From the NCBI RefSeq assembly GCF_005239225.2, contig NC_133302.1, positions 12,681,991 through 12,745,990 on the forward strand: a stretch of 64,000 nt of DNA, given 5' to 3'. Below, one piece after another: positions 12,650 to 25,579 of this stretch (positions are counted from its first letter, which is position 1; each line of letters opens with the position of its first letter). Source of the stretch: Populus alba (Eukaryota > Streptophyta > Magnoliopsida > Malpighiales > Salicaceae). A program made the translations under genes and the position numbers. The notes below the pieces were generated by a model. That model had not been told where the DNA came from. It ran no database searches and saw only the letters and a program-made list of their open reading frames with translations.

Positions 12650-13090
12650 TTCAAAAAGTTCAATTTGATCTAAAGTTTTAAAAGAATTAGTTTGGTCTAT
12701 AATTTTTTTGAATTTTATAATTTTCATTCATGTAATTTTAGGTGTTTATGTTTCAGTTCTAAATTTTATTTTTCTCGCATTTCAACCCTGTATGTTAAAA
12801 AAAAGTTCAATTTATCTTTGAAGTTTTCACAAAAGTTTGATTTAGTCTTTAATTTAGTCCCTAAAGTTTTCAATTTTTACATTTTTAGTTTATGTAGTTT
12901 GTTTTTGTTTTGATCCTAAAATTTTATTTTCCTCACATCTCCATCCCCTAGATGTTAAAGACATTCAATTTGATCCTTGAAGTTTTTGTAAAAGTTTAAT
13001 TTGATCTCTAAAATTTTCAATTTTTGCATCTTTGGTTTTAGATTTTTACATTTCGATACTAAAACTTTATTTTTCTCATATTTCAGCCAT
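12650..13090 (+). repeat. Degenerate tandem repeat, about 150-bp unit, three copies
   Basis: The phrase aaa(a)ttttatttttctc.cat recurs at about 12761, 12918 and 13061. Between occurrences come tgttaaag, ttcaattt.atctttgaagttt and aaagttttcaatttt in the same order. Spacing is 143-157 bp. A short plus-strand frame across the repeats is not a gene. Confidence 0.7.
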
Positions 13091-14063
13091 AAAAAAAACT
13101 CATCTTAGTATCCATGAGTTAGTTTTGGAGAGGAGAGTTCAGTGAAGGTGTCTTTGTTTCATGATTTATAAATATTGTTTTATTTAGGTTCGATTCTTTA
13201 TTTTTAGTCTTTTTAAAGGAATGATTTAGGTTTAAAATGAGGTAATTAAACTTTCTAACATATTTTTTAGATATTTTTAGATAAAAAAAGTTAAATTTTA
13301 GATCTTAAAAAGTTCAAAAACTTAAACCTTGATTTTTCAATAAACAACATCTCATCTACATATATAAACTTTGTAACTTTATCAAACATGTCATTCACTG
13401 TTTTCTAAATTAATAGGGTTGCCAGCTTGGCCGGGAGCTCCCCTTGTCACATGAATTTCATTTGCTTCAACCTTAATTTTTTTATATTTTAAAATAAAAT
13501 TCTCTTTAAACAAATAGTTACAATAATTTTTAAAACGTCATTTAATTATTTCATTCTTTTTAAATAAGATTAAAGTTCTTTTATAATAATATTTACAATT
13601 ACTTGATGACTAATATTAATCTTTTCAAATTTTTGAGAACATACATTTAAAATAGTAATCAAATTTTTGTTGAAAACAACATTACCAACGACTACTAACA
13701 TTTTTCAAAGATCACAAAGAATTTTAAAGAATCCCTTCGTTTGGTTTTGAAAAAATTTAACAATTTTTTTGTGCGAAGTGAATAACATGTCCTGCTGAAA
13801 AGATAGTGTCTTTCTACTTTTTACAAGAAATTTAATAGAATGCACGGCTGAACATATTTTAGCCCCTAAAGAAATCTAATAAGATTTTGATCATATGAAA
13901 TAAGAATTGCATATCTACTCACTGTACAACCATGTAAAAAAATGTCAAACAGCATATTTTCTAACTGGAGAAGGGAAAAACTAGTTTAAAATAAGATTAT
14001 AAATGCTATGATGCTAAATCACAAGGGGGGATTGGGAAAAGGAGGGGCAAGATGGAAATGAAT
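13091..14063. other. Intergenic and presumed 3' UTR of the HAD-like gene
   Basis: AT-rich DNA with no recognised gene. The last few hundred bases before 14064 probably include the 3' UTR of the minus-strand gene. Confidence 0.4.
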
Positions 14064-17000
14064 TTAGTATATGGTGTCGACTGATAGCTTTCTCTTCGGA
14101 GGAGATTTCTCTACAATCTCCTTTTGCCGGTCCATAAAAGTAGAGCCCTTGTTAGCAAATAGTCTCCGGAGATTGATCACTGAAAGTTCGTTGAAGCTTG
14201 CAACAGCTAGATCAGCCTGCACCAGATCATACCTGCATGTTTCAACATTAACAAGTATCTGAGTAAAGGGGGTAGAGTTATTATAGATGCTTTTCAACCA
14301 AAAATATAGATCAAATAATCGTGTATTCAAATTACAAATGCATGTTAAGAACATCAAAATGCATTAATTTCTGTAATAATTCCAAGTCCACTTCAGAAAA
14401 TAAATCAAGTGTTTTTGGTCAATAAAACAGATCATAAGGAATTGAAATGACTGTCAGCAGCATCCCTTTTGGAGATGCAGTTTGGATCAACAGAAACAAC
14501 AAAGTTTGAGTTAGTGAAGGTAGAATCTTCAAGACAAATCATTCTTTGAGTACGGATGAAAAATTGAAACCATTAGAAATCAATCAATTGCTTAGTTGAT
14601 AAAAAAAAAAAAAAAACTACCAATCTAATTACTCAGTTTAGGTCATCTAAAAATTCCATAGGTAAATGTTTAAGTACGCACGCAGGATGTGCACCAATTA
14701 ATCCTACAGCCATCATAGTACAGTTATGAGCAGCAGCTATGCCCCTGGGGTTATCTTCAAACACCACACACTTGGATGGTTTGCGGTCCAGCTGCAAAGA
14801 ATTTATGCAAGAAGGTCAAGAGAGAGAAATGAAACTCAAGCTGCAATTAAAAAGAAAATGAGTGAACATGGGAATGAGATGCATTTTTATACAAGGCATG
14901 CATTAATCTTCTGCCCAACTTGATTCTTTTGTTCTAAAGTTCAACTGCTCATCTGAGAGATTTTGTTTTCCAAGATGGCAGAGCCTGAAAACTAATGTTG
15001 CAGGGGGGGAACTTACAGATTAGTGACCAAATATTATGGCTCTCATAGTACAGTCTACAACATACAATAAAGATTAATATTGACAAATTATTGCTATCCT
15101 TTTCAATTTAAATTACATTTATTTTAATTATTATTTAAATTTATGAAGTGAATACATCAATTACATATATTTACCTAAAATTGCCACTAGTCAAATAAAA
15201 ATGACAGCACAAATAGACAATTTTTTTATGAATTAGTTGAAATATTTTTATTTGTAATTTGTTTGTAGATTAGCATTCAACGACCATAAACCCAAATAAG
15301 ATAGCCAATGAAATTCTCCTAAAAGAAAATAATAAAGAAAAGAAAAGAAGATGACCAACCAAGAAGAGTGTCATTTATATCTTCGTTGCACTACAAATGA
15401 AATGAACATTCAACAAAAAATGAGAGCATAAAGTAAAGCACATATATTTATGTCCACAAAGACATGGGTATAAATTAGATGTGATTGATTGCATAATTGA
15501 TTGACCAGAAAACATAAGTTTAGGTGAGATGATAACAAGGGTTTGTAGGCTGCTAAATATGCTGCTTTTTGGAGTATGAAGCAGGGTCATGAACCTTTTC
15601 ATAAAAATAAAATAAAGAAGAAACGGAAGAAAAAAGAAACAAGGCCATGAATTTTTTTTTCCCTATCTACAAGCAACAAGGTCAACATGCTGGTAAAAGG
15701 AATGGACATTCTTTCCATTGTCTCAGAATTTTATACGAGTTGGGCTACTCTTAAGTCCTATTTCACAATCCTTGCATATCTATTTAAAGCTGGTTCCATG
15801 AAAATTATATGTATCTATAAGATTTACATGAGGCTGTAGTATACAATTTCCACAAGTATAATTCACATCCACCTGAATTTCAATCCTTCATTTATGATGT
15901 TCATTCTGCCTTTTCTGTGCAGTAACAACAGGCCACATGTAGGTCTATAATCTATAAGAAAGTTCTTTCCTATACCCTTAGATTAACCACAGATTTCATT
16001 TTGAAATCTTTTCCAATCAACCAGAATCAAGCAACCCTTCAGTCTCCAAAACTAAAAAAATAAATAGGGAGAGTCATTACTGCACTTGTAATTTCACCTG
16101 CTATCCTTGAACGCTTTCTCTTTGTAGAACGTTTGTTGTACCCAAATATTTTCAAAACCATAATTTCAAGCTTATCGGAATTTAAAATTAGACATGTATA
16201 AGCAGACCATTGCTTATTGCATGATGCAGATCAGATGGCACGCCTTTAGCTATCTAATTCTAAGGAAATATTACAGAGCAACTTTAGAGTGAGTTCATTG
16301 GAAGATCAAAAGGCAAGAACTCTTACTCTGAGGAAATATTATCAAGCAACTTTAGAGTGAGTTCTCGACCATACCTTCATAGCTGCAGAAAGGAATCTAT
16401 GCGCTATTGACTCCATGCCGTCTTCCTCAGACACAATAGCCTGAACACCCAAAAAAGATAATTACCCACGGGAAGTTGGTTGATATTGAAAACATAAACA
16501 TAGAAATTTACTTCTCATCCAGTTTTATTTAAGAATAATATAAGGCCCTCGTATCAGGTGTGACTGATGTAACATGTAATCTTCATTAGCTTGTATCATT
16601 AGTTGATAATGCAAATTACTAAAGAAATTATAAAAAGTATCCCGTATACTATTTGAAATGTGAGAAGTCCACCATAATTCGTTATTTTGAAAAGTGAGCA
16701 TGGCTCCAGTAACAATTTTGTCTATCACTTAGCACTTGAGCTCCAAATTCCAAGAGCCCTTGGTGCTTAGGAGCTGCAATGTCCTCAATAATACAGCTTG
16801 TCTGTGTGATATCTAGCAGGTTATCTGTTCAAAATGTTGCGCAAACTCAAAGTAAATTATATACCTGGAAATACTTTTTGAGACCCATACGCTCCAGGGC
16901 ACCTACCATGTTTATTCGATCAAGACATGAAACAACAGCACAGGGTATATGAGCTCTACTTACTGCATCCAGCCATTCTTCCAGCCCCTCAATGGGTTCT

Positions 17001-20000
17001 CTAAGCTGGGTGAAAACATTGATAGCCAGGTGAATTTTGGAGTTAAAGAGACAGGCTGTGCAACCACGTAAAGACTAGGACACTCACCCCAAGTAGATTA
17101 GCATGATACAACTGGGATAGTCGTAACTTCAATCTAACCACTTCACTTTCTGCTGTCTCCCAGAGCAATCCCTGAAAGTTATAGGACATATCAAGCAACT
17201 AATACAAGGTATATGAATGATGGTTAATATGAAAATAAAAGAAGTGTATCAGTGGAACAAGAAAAACAGCCCAAGAAGATTAAATGTATTGGAGCATCAT
17301 GCCATAGATTTAAGGAAGCTATGCTTCAGGGATCATTTTATAAAACAGAATAAAAACTCTATGTTCATACATCAGTTATAAGTCACCATATCGCCTAGGT
17401 CAACCCAAACCATTACTTCTTTTCTTCAATTCAATTAATTTGAAACTCAAAATATATGCATTTCTAAAATTATAAACAGGGAGCTGAAATTGTAAAATTT
17501 AGGAACCCCCAAAACCCTGTGCGTCTACACAAATGTGACCCTTTGATGCACCTTATTCTGAGACCAATTCAGGCACACATCTTTCATATTAAATAAAACA
17601 TTTGCAAAAAGCACCACTACTCTCTTAATGGGTGAAGTTTAAAATTTCCCTCTCTAACCATCTGAATGCTTAGGCCCGCTTCTCTAAAAGGAACTTGAGT
17701 GAGAACTGCTTCATATAACCACAAAAGTTAATTAAATGGTTGAAGGCTTATAGTCAATAAAAAACCCCACTTCTTTTTTTTTCAAATCTGGGAACGAACT
17801 TGCTCTGAAAGTTTGGCAAACTGATGTAATTAGATGAAAGACCAAAACCTTATCCTGTCAGTAGAACTTTTATTTCTCTCTCCTCTATTCTTCATTCTCA
17901 GAATGCATAATTTTCACAGCTAAAATAATAATAATAAGTGCTTTTGTAATGCTACCTTGCTGAAAGCCTGTATTTCCAAAGCTTTTTCAAGGCAATCAGC
18001 AAGGGCATAAAGGAATTCATTGCATCAAACCATCTGATAATGGAGAAATATCTCTAATATAATAAGAAAGCTAATCTTTTAGACATTATATATTCATAAT
18101 AGCAACCAAATCCTAAAGTGAAAAGTTTTAAAACCTTGTGCAGTATGTGATCCGCATCTGCATATAGCATCAGTCTTTGAGCAAGCTCATCTTCAGGAAT
18201 TTCCTTTCCTGCACAAGAATCATAATGATAGCACATACATTACAAAAAATGTCACATAAATTTCTGGCTTAGTATCCATTTTCAATTAGGTAAAACCAAT
18301 ATTGCATAAATATAAAAATCAATTTGAGATCTAGACACAACCTAAAGAGATGTTCCACTTGAACCAATTTGTTTATAATGAGGATAAAACAACATGCAGC
18401 TGATTCAAAGTTTGAAATTAACTTGGGGATCAAGACCATTAAAAAACAGCTTCCAGTACTGCAAATGAGCAATTGTCTGATTTTAGAAATGATGGATACT
18501 AGCACGCTGATTCTTTCATTTCCTCTGCTTATATTTTAGCCTAAATGTTGACCACAAAATCAGCACATTAACCACAGAGTGAGCTTTAGAAGTATTTACA
18601 ATCAGGAAGTTGAGGGAAATAAATGTTTAACTAAAAGGGGAAAGTATTACTTCATACCTTCTTCAATTGCAAGCTGCTTCCACACATTCAACTTTATTGA
18701 TCGAGTATCAGCCTGAAACACACAAACACACAATTATAATGGGAAATGAATCTCATCCTTCGCCCCCTTCACTCCCCCACCCCTCTCTTCCCCTTTCTCT
18801 CTTTCCAAAGTACCAGCATTTGAATCAGCATGAAGCCCACGTTCTTTTATTTCAAAATACCAACTAATATCGGTTTCCTTTGATCCCTGAGAGCACTGAG
18901 ATCTTATTCATGCAGGTGCTGAATTCTCCTCAGAAGACTAAGGCCACACAAGTCTCTTATTTAATCACACACAGACTACTCTTGGCATTTTAGAATTATC
19001 TTCCTATATTTGTGATACCAATCTTATAAACTCTTTGCTGCACAACCTTAGAGCAGCTAATTAAGCAAATAAAAAAAATGAGATAGTGCGGATGAGCACA
19101 GCACAATGAACTAACAAATCGCTGTAGTAATTTTTTAAATAAAAGTTAACAAGCTGTTATCACAACTCACTTTTTGTGCAAGGTAGAGGGGAAGAAGAAA
19201 AAACACGGTCCTAAAATGCTTAAGTGTGATATTAGTCGTTAGAGCTCAGGACATTTTTCAGGAGATTCATCCCCCAATGTGACCAAATAAAAAACCTAAG
19301 CATAACCAAAGATAACATTTAGCTTTGCTTTTAGCACATAGGGAAATGGTTAAAGGAAATTACCACAACATTGTCCCAAGAAAAAACAAGACCATAGGCT
19401 TCATCTGGTTTCATGGCATAGCGTACCCGATGAAGGAAACCTTCTTGCAGTTTATCATTCAAAAAATCCTATTCCCAATACCATAAACAAGTAAATCCGA
19501 TTAAGCAATAACCTATGATCTTTTTGCTTCAGAAACTATAATATAAATTCTAACAAAGATTAAGAGATAAATTAAAGTGAATTATTGTAAGAAAAATATA
19601 GCTTACCACATCAACCTTTAAAAGCCCATCCTGTCTAAATGTCTCAAACCCTTCTCCATATTCAGCTCCAATTGCCTATTACACAAAGCAAAAGAGGAAA
19701 GGAAAATTTACCCCTTTTAAAATTAAAAAGAAAAAGAAAAAGAAAAAATAGAAGTACCTCTTGCATGAAGAGCTTTTTAGGAGAAACGGGAAGCCCATCA
19801 TTATTATCGAACCCACAAGCATTCTTGATCACCAAACGATGATTTGCCTTTAATTTCTGCAGATAATAAAGAGAAGACAACAAGGGCACGAGTTAGTTAT
19901 AATATATATTGTAAACTCAAAAAGAAACGAGAGGAAGAGTTAAGAGGAGAAACCGGAAGTTTGAGCTTAGTGTGGGAAAAGAGAGAGTGAGGAAGACCAG

Positions 20001-20088
20001 AAGAGGAGGGTGAAGGTGGAAGGAGCAGAGAAGAAGTAGAAGATGAAGCTGATGAAACGCTTTTAAAATTGCTGCAACTGCACTTCAT
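14064..20088 (-). CDS. HAD-superfamily (CbbY/PGM-like) protein, chloroplastic, probable non-canonical active site
   Basis: Eleven exons on the minus strand: 20088-19954, 19856-19758, 19675-19607, 19468-19364, 18712-18658, 18208-18135, 17171-17088, 17005-16865, 16440-16375, 14791-14682 and 14232-14064. All phases agree, giving 368 aa. The Ser-rich N-terminus (about 45 aa) looks like a transit peptide; its donor (GTTTCT) is the weakest junction. HAD order is recognisable: motif I region FSWDNVVADT (130-139), motif II CAVVSCLD (Ser233) and motif IV VVFEDNPRG (285-293, Glu288-Asp289). The first Asp of DxD is Ser131, while the second is Asp133; the usual motif III Lys-Pro segment is also absent. 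It resembles the Arabidopsis At3g10970-type HAD protein, related to the plastid pyrimidine (riboflavin-pathway) phosphatase PyrP2, but enzymatic activity is doubtful. Function is not established from sequence. Confidence 0.88.
17956..18033 (-). other. Exon-like segment with in-frame stop inside HAD gene intron
   Basis: A 78-nt stretch bounded by ATTATCAG and AGCAAG|GTAGC. It would insert in phase between the exons at 18208-18135 and 17171-17088. Read in that phase it has TGA as third codon. Another frame reads as a clean helix-like peptide (EFLYALADCLEKALE). It could be a cryptic or poison exon or a captured gene scrap; the family does not need it. Confidence 0.3.
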
Positions 20089-20197
20089 TTTTTTTTTTTT
20101 TTAGGGCAAGTAATTTGAAGGAGGAGCCAAAGTCTAGTAATATCGTTAGCAGATTGCTGAGCTCTTTTTCTAAATTGTGAGGTTCATGTTGCTGTTT

Positions 20198-20217
20198 GTG
20201 CCGTGCCGTGCCGTGCC
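20198..20217. repeat. (GTGCC)4 short tandem repeat in HAD-like gene 5' region
   Basis: Four GTGCC units about 110 bp upstream of the start codon, probably in the 5' UTR or core promoter, in otherwise AT-rich surroundings. Confidence 0.85.
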
Positions 20218-20646
20218 TTCCCAATGAATCACGTGCGCCGCGTGTTGCAAATTTATATTTATCCAAATCATAATAAATAAAATCCAAACCAAGTTGATTT
20301 TCCTCATTTTGACTAGCTTCAGTTAGTTTATTGAGCATGTTTTCGCTGCGGTTTTCATAAAAGGTTTTCATAAAAAGAAAAATACATATAAAAAATAATA
20401 TTTATATTAACAAAAAATATTTCAATATTATTATTAAATTTCATATAACATTTTAAATTTCAAATATTTTAGAATAACTATTTTTTTAGCCCAAATTTAA
20501 ATTAAATAGTTTGTAAGTTACTTCACATGACTTTCTTCATTGAATGGATCCAAAAAATATTAATAAAATAATAAAAGATAAAATCAAATTAAAAAATATA
20601 TTTTAAAAATAAAATTAAAAAAAATAGAAAATAAAAAAAAATTAAA

Positions 20647-20648
<2 letters not shown>

Positions 20649-20683
<35 letters not shown>
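20649..20683. repeat. (AT)17 microsatellite
   Basis: An uninterrupted AT run. Confidence 0.95.
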
Positions 20684-20685
<2 letters not shown>

Positions 20686-22954
20686 GTCATTTACCCTTTT
20701 CTTTTTTGAAAACAATATGACTTAAAAGCATTTAATTGGTTCCATTAGGATTCAAACCCATTACCTCGATTTGAGCCTGAATGCTTCAACCAATGACTTA
20801 CAACACAAGTTTATTAACTAAACGCTTAAAATAATATATCAAGTTGTTTTTTTGTTCATATAAACACTTCAACCAATTACCGTCTGACGTTTCTAGTTCT
20901 CTGGATAATAATAATTAACTAGTCTTAGCGTGATGTTTGTACAGCGGGTAATTTTCTTTAGTGAAATAACGTTCAAGTTATAATAATTACTAATTATATT
21001 TTACTCGTGTTTTATTGCAGGTGTTTTTTTTATTGGAGTTTTTTATATAAAAAAAATATTTTATACAAATTGAAAACCTTATGCATGTATTTAATTAAAT
21101 AAATCGAGAATCATCTGTATAAAATGTAAAAATTAAATCATTAATAATAACTAAAAACAAAACTAGAAAATTTAAGAGACAAATATAAATCAAGATATTT
21201 AATCTCGTGGCAAAAGCCATATACCAGGTTATGTTTAATGAGTTTCTTTATTAAAATAATTTTTTATTAAATCAAATTATAATAGAAACAGACATGCATA
21301 AAATTAATTAAGAAAAAATTAAAGAAAAAAATATTATAAAAAACTACACGTATTAGAAATATTATGCAAAAATAAATTTCATCTATGTTTATTTAAAAAA
21401 AAAAGTATAAAATAAAGATGAATCATAATAATATATAACTTTGAGAAAGACAGTAAAAAACTAAAAGTAGAAATTTCCCATAATTAAAGGCAAATCTAGG
21501 TTAAAGGTAGGAAAATGTTTATCAAGTCTAGGAAGCGATGCATCTAAAACCATTGATTGAATGAGTTGAAGTTGAAAAAAAACGGTATGGTTATATATCA
21601 ATGTTTATTTAACTTTGATTGACAGCACTAAATGTTTCTTATGGATGAAAACTCTTATTAAGAGGTGATACATTATTATATGTCATTGTTTGATTTCAAT
21701 TAGGGAATATTCCATAGAAATGGTGAAGCCTGATTCTATATCATTGATTGATTATGATTAAGAAACATAAATAGAGTTTTTTTTATCTAATTTTAGAAAA
21801 CTTGATTTATTGGTGAAATGTATGGCATGGTCAAATGTCATTTCTTTTATAAAGACAATAAAAGAAAGAGATTGAAGTAAATAGTTGATGGTGATCTTAT
21901 ATTTTTGAAACCCTCAAACAACTTTTGAGCTTATAAATTTTCTTTCTTTTCATAGTCATTAGTCATATCTTCATTATATACTTTTAAAAACTCTTTTTAA
22001 TGAAGTGATTTGAACCACTAAGTTGCACTCTCAAAACATGAAAAGCTTTTCCATAAAGGTTGTAGCTTCACGAACTAAGTTACTGATTATTATGTATGCT
22101 GATAAAATAAGTGCTAAAAAAAAATCTTTTTTTATAAAGCCTTGAGTCTTGACTCAAGCCTCTTGCTGTTGAAATTCACAAAAAATTACCTCATCACGTA
22201 CCATCAAATGACATACCAAAAATAAGAGTAAAATTGAAACAAAAAATCATAAAATAGCCAAACAAATGCTTTAATCTTACATGGAGTCAATTTATGTTTT
22301 CAAAATACAAAATAATCAAAGAATTGCATGTATTGAATGATGTGTGTTAGATCTTTAACCAAAGAAGCTTAATTTTCAAAATACTTTCAAAATTTATATC
22401 TCTCTTATTTTTTTACAACAATTAGATTTGAATAGACATGACCCTTAAAATTCATAAAGTTGATTAAAAAATAAGAAAGCAATTTTCAAACAAAAAGTCA
22501 TCAACCGAGTTTGCAAAGTCCTATACAAAAATAATATCGACACTTCTTAGTCGTCCTTGAAAAGTTGAGCAGCCATGGATAATGCAATGAAAAACAAACA
22601 ATATTTATATCAATTAGGGGCAAAGAAACACATAATCAAATGATGATTTAGTGAGATCCATCAAAGTTATGATTAACATCTCGTAATAACAAATGTCTTT
22701 TGATGATAAGCAAAAGAATGGACACAACTAGTTCAATTAAGGGAGATGTTACCTAAGAAGTCTATGAGCAGTAGCTGAGAGTAATGTTGCACTTGATAGG
22801 AATCTTTATGTTTGAAATGCTTGGTTTACCCTTTTGATATATGGCTATGATGTTTAAAATATATTATCACATTGAAGTATTTGGATTAATATTGAAAGGA
22901 TGTATTATTTGGTGTCATGATAAGGCATGTTTACCATTGTAGTCAAAATACTAT

Positions 22955-23105
22955 TTATCTAAATTCTATTTTTTATTTTAAATTAATTTTTTTAATATTT
23001 TTGAATTGTTTTAAAATACTAATATTAAAAATTAATTTTCTAAAAATATAAAAAATATTATTTATATATTAAAAAAACATTTTAAACACATAACTTTTAC
23101 GTGGT
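22955..23105. repeat. AT-rich dispersed element, copy 3
   Basis: Shares the order tttttatttt, gttttaaaatactaatattaaaaat and aaaaatattatttatatatt with the element at 185-385. Boundaries uncertain. Confidence 0.3.
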
Positions 23106-23764
23106 CTACCAGTATATTGTGTTTGGTATTGCGATAGCTGTTGTTGTTGTGGTTTGAAAAAAATTGTTTTTATAAAAAATACTTTTAGTTAAGGTTGGTT
23201 TGGAAAAATATATGTTTGGTTAAAACTGTTGTTGAAATTGAGGTTGAACAAAAAGTAATTTAATATGTTTGGTTAAAAATGCTTTTGAAATTGATGTTAT
23301 AAAATAATTTAATATATATATATATATATATTCATGGTTTTTAATTTAAATATTGTAGATTTAACTATTGCTATTACATCATAAAACAAATCATACTTTA
23401 TATAATGTTTTTTATTGTTCCATTATCTACATAATTCCATTACGTACAAAATTCATCCAGAAGAACTACAATTTTTATAATTTTTTAAGCGTGTAATAAA
23501 ATTAGATAAAATTTTATTAGGAATAAAATTAAGATTACAGTACAAGTAAATTTAATTCATCTTAAATTAATATTTTTAAAAAACAAAAAAAAAAATTATT
23601 ATTCACGTTCACTGAAACAGTGCGAGTGAAATTAATTAATTGCAACTGGAAAACTATTCATGTTAACAATGTTAATGAATTAAAATTTATTGCATAGTTT
23701 TTCAAAAAAAAAAATGTTGGTTTTATTGTTCAATGATTCCTCCCACGAGAAGCAGTAAAATTAT

Positions 23765-23825
23765 GAAAAAACATTTCCTTGCAGGGCCCTGGCCCCTGCC
23801 AGCCTCCCCCTACCTCCGCCACTGA
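23765..23825 (-). mobile_element. Possible terminal fragment of a DNA transposon
   Basis: An unusually G+C-rich patch. Read on the minus strand it begins cagtggcggaggtag and continues with gggccagggccc. The CAGTGGCGGA start is typical of a plant hAT-like terminal repeat. No partner terminus or 8-bp duplication was found, so it may be truncated. Confidence 0.3.
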
Positions 23826-24589
23826 GCATCAACCTGTGTTTTTTTATTTCTGCATTACCAATCGCAATGTGATGGTATCCTCGTAGCACTAATCTGCTAA
23901 AAGAAAATAATGTTCAAACCTCAAAAGGATGGAATTAATTGCAAAAGAAATACATCAAAATTCAAAGTCGAGCTTGTGTACGCGGTAAGTAACTTGTGTC
24001 CAGAAAGACAGACATTGGTTAAAGAGTAAGCTCCTCCAGTGCAGGGCATGTCTTGGAAAAGTACTAACAGCCACATCTACACAACACTTGGAACCATCTA
24101 GATGTATCTGGCAACTAGACAATTACAAGTGCAGATAAGAGAAGTCAGCTTTTCGAGAGTTTGCATTGAGAGTGGATTCCTACGCCAAAAAAGCATGCAA
24201 CAATATTATGCAGCATCGAATGTCAATTCTGATCTCTGCATGCATGCTTGCGTACTATTCCACGACCCTTTTGTCACGTCTTCTTCTTCTCTCTTTTTTA
24301 TGCTAAAAACCGTGAATCTAATTAGCCTGAATCAAATATCAGTTGTCATGTTGACAAATATACTTTAATAATCTTAACAATTGAGTTTTTTAAGATTGAT
24401 TCAGTGGGTGATGAGTGTACTGGGGCGGCTCATTTAAACTTTTATAATTTGTTGTTTTGAACGCAAATTTAAATGAAAGCCTGGATGGGAGGCGACACTT
24501 CATTTGTATTATGACAGGTTTTAAGTGATTTGGAGAGGTTGAATGTATTAAAGAAGATAAGATTGCTTATTATGATAATGTTTGAGATG

Positions 24590-24796
24590 TTAGTCCATTC
24601 ATGAATATTCTAGACTCATCTATAAGCATCCCACGTCTACCCACAAGCTAGGAAAGTATGTTAAGAGACTTTACATAAAATTTCAATCCGATCCAATAAT
24701 TGAATTAAGAATTATAATTGTTGCCATGAAACTGGATAGTTGTGTATTTTATATCAGAATCCGAATCTTATTGTTTTTTTATTGTTCGGATTGTTA
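24590..24796 (-). repeat. Truncated 3' LTR of the old element
   Basis: The reverse complement from 24796 reads acaatccgaacaataaaaa, attcggattctga and ggattgaaattttatg. This parallels the LTR start at 36239-36355 and 37748-37630. Similarity fades below about 24590. The polypurine tract/LTR junction carries a small deletion relative to the young copy. Confidence 0.65.
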
Positions 24797-24859
24797 AGAT
24801 GATTCATCCTCGAATCATTAACAGGGATAAGGGATAAAGTTTTAGCCTCCTTTTGAAGT

Positions 24860-25130
24860 TCTTGGAGTTCTTTTATTACCAACAATCATCGCCAATAACT
24901 TTGGATGAAGGTAACATCCTTTTTTTTTGTCTATCATCATTGCGGCGTTTTTGCTCCTCTCTTTATGAAGCTTGCTAGGCATCAACTAATGTCGTTAACA
25001 CATCAAGTTTTTGTTGCATCTCCCCTAGAATACGACATAGACTTTTGATTTTTTTTTTAGAGCACTAATCTCGTTATTTCTCTCCCTTTGATACAACCTC
25101 TCCTTTTGAATTCTGTTTTTTTGATATCAG
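24860..25130 (-). pseudogene. Coiled-coil plus IQ-motif sequence in the old element
   Basis: The minus strand is collinear with 35905-36180 of the young element: aaaaggagagg, gatgtgttaacg, gcaagcttcataaagagagg, then an IQ motif (TFIQSYWR, followed after a stop by LLVIKELQELQKEAK). Several stops break it. The copia insertion marks its upstream edge. The same non-retroviral segment in two family members of different age argues that it was part of the mobile unit. Confidence 0.6.
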
Positions 25131-25295
25131 TGTTAAATAATATTTATGTAGTTTTATTTATTAAGAGTAGAATAGTACTTTCAGTTTAATCTATATATAC
25201 TTTATTTGTATTTAGGTTAAGCCTAAGAACTCATAATCTACAGATTATTCAGAATTCTAGCCTCTTTTTTGTGTTTGATCTTAATTATTTCAACA
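25131..25295 (+). repeat. Copia 5' LTR
   Basis: 165 bp from tgttaaataat to ttatttcaaca; 97% identical to 33004-33168. Contains tatatatactttat as a possible promoter box. Confidence 0.95.
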
Positions 25296-25307
25296 TGGTA
25301 TTAGAGC
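25296..25307 (+). promoter_or_regulatory. Copia primer-binding site (Met-initiator tRNA type)
   Basis: tggtattagagc directly follows the LTR; one base from the standard tggtatcagagc. Confidence 0.9.
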
Positions 25308-25579
25308 TGGTTTTATGGAATGAAGCTTAATCTCGAACATAGCTTCACGGATCCAAATTTTTTGGAGTGATATTTTGTCTTCTGCTTCTGCAAAAATTTG
25401 GTATTTTATCTTCCCTTCAGCCTTTGTAATTTGATATTTGCATTCAGTTTTTGCAATTATTTTGGTATTTCGTCTTCCCTTCAGTTTCTGCAATTTGGTA
25501 TTTGCGTTTAGTTTCTGTAATTATTTTGGTATTTTGTTTTCCGTTGCTCTTGCATTTTGGTTCTTTGTGACTGTTGATT

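Larger units (their letters stand above)
20372..24589. other. Intergenic, AT-rich
   Basis: No gene recognised. Contains an AT microsatellite (20649-20683), an AT-rich dispersed element (22955-23105), a G+C-rich terminal-repeat-like motif (23765-23825) and a more complex patch at 23930-24310 with an 88-codon frame of unknown nature. The rest looks like decayed repeats. Confidence 0.5.
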
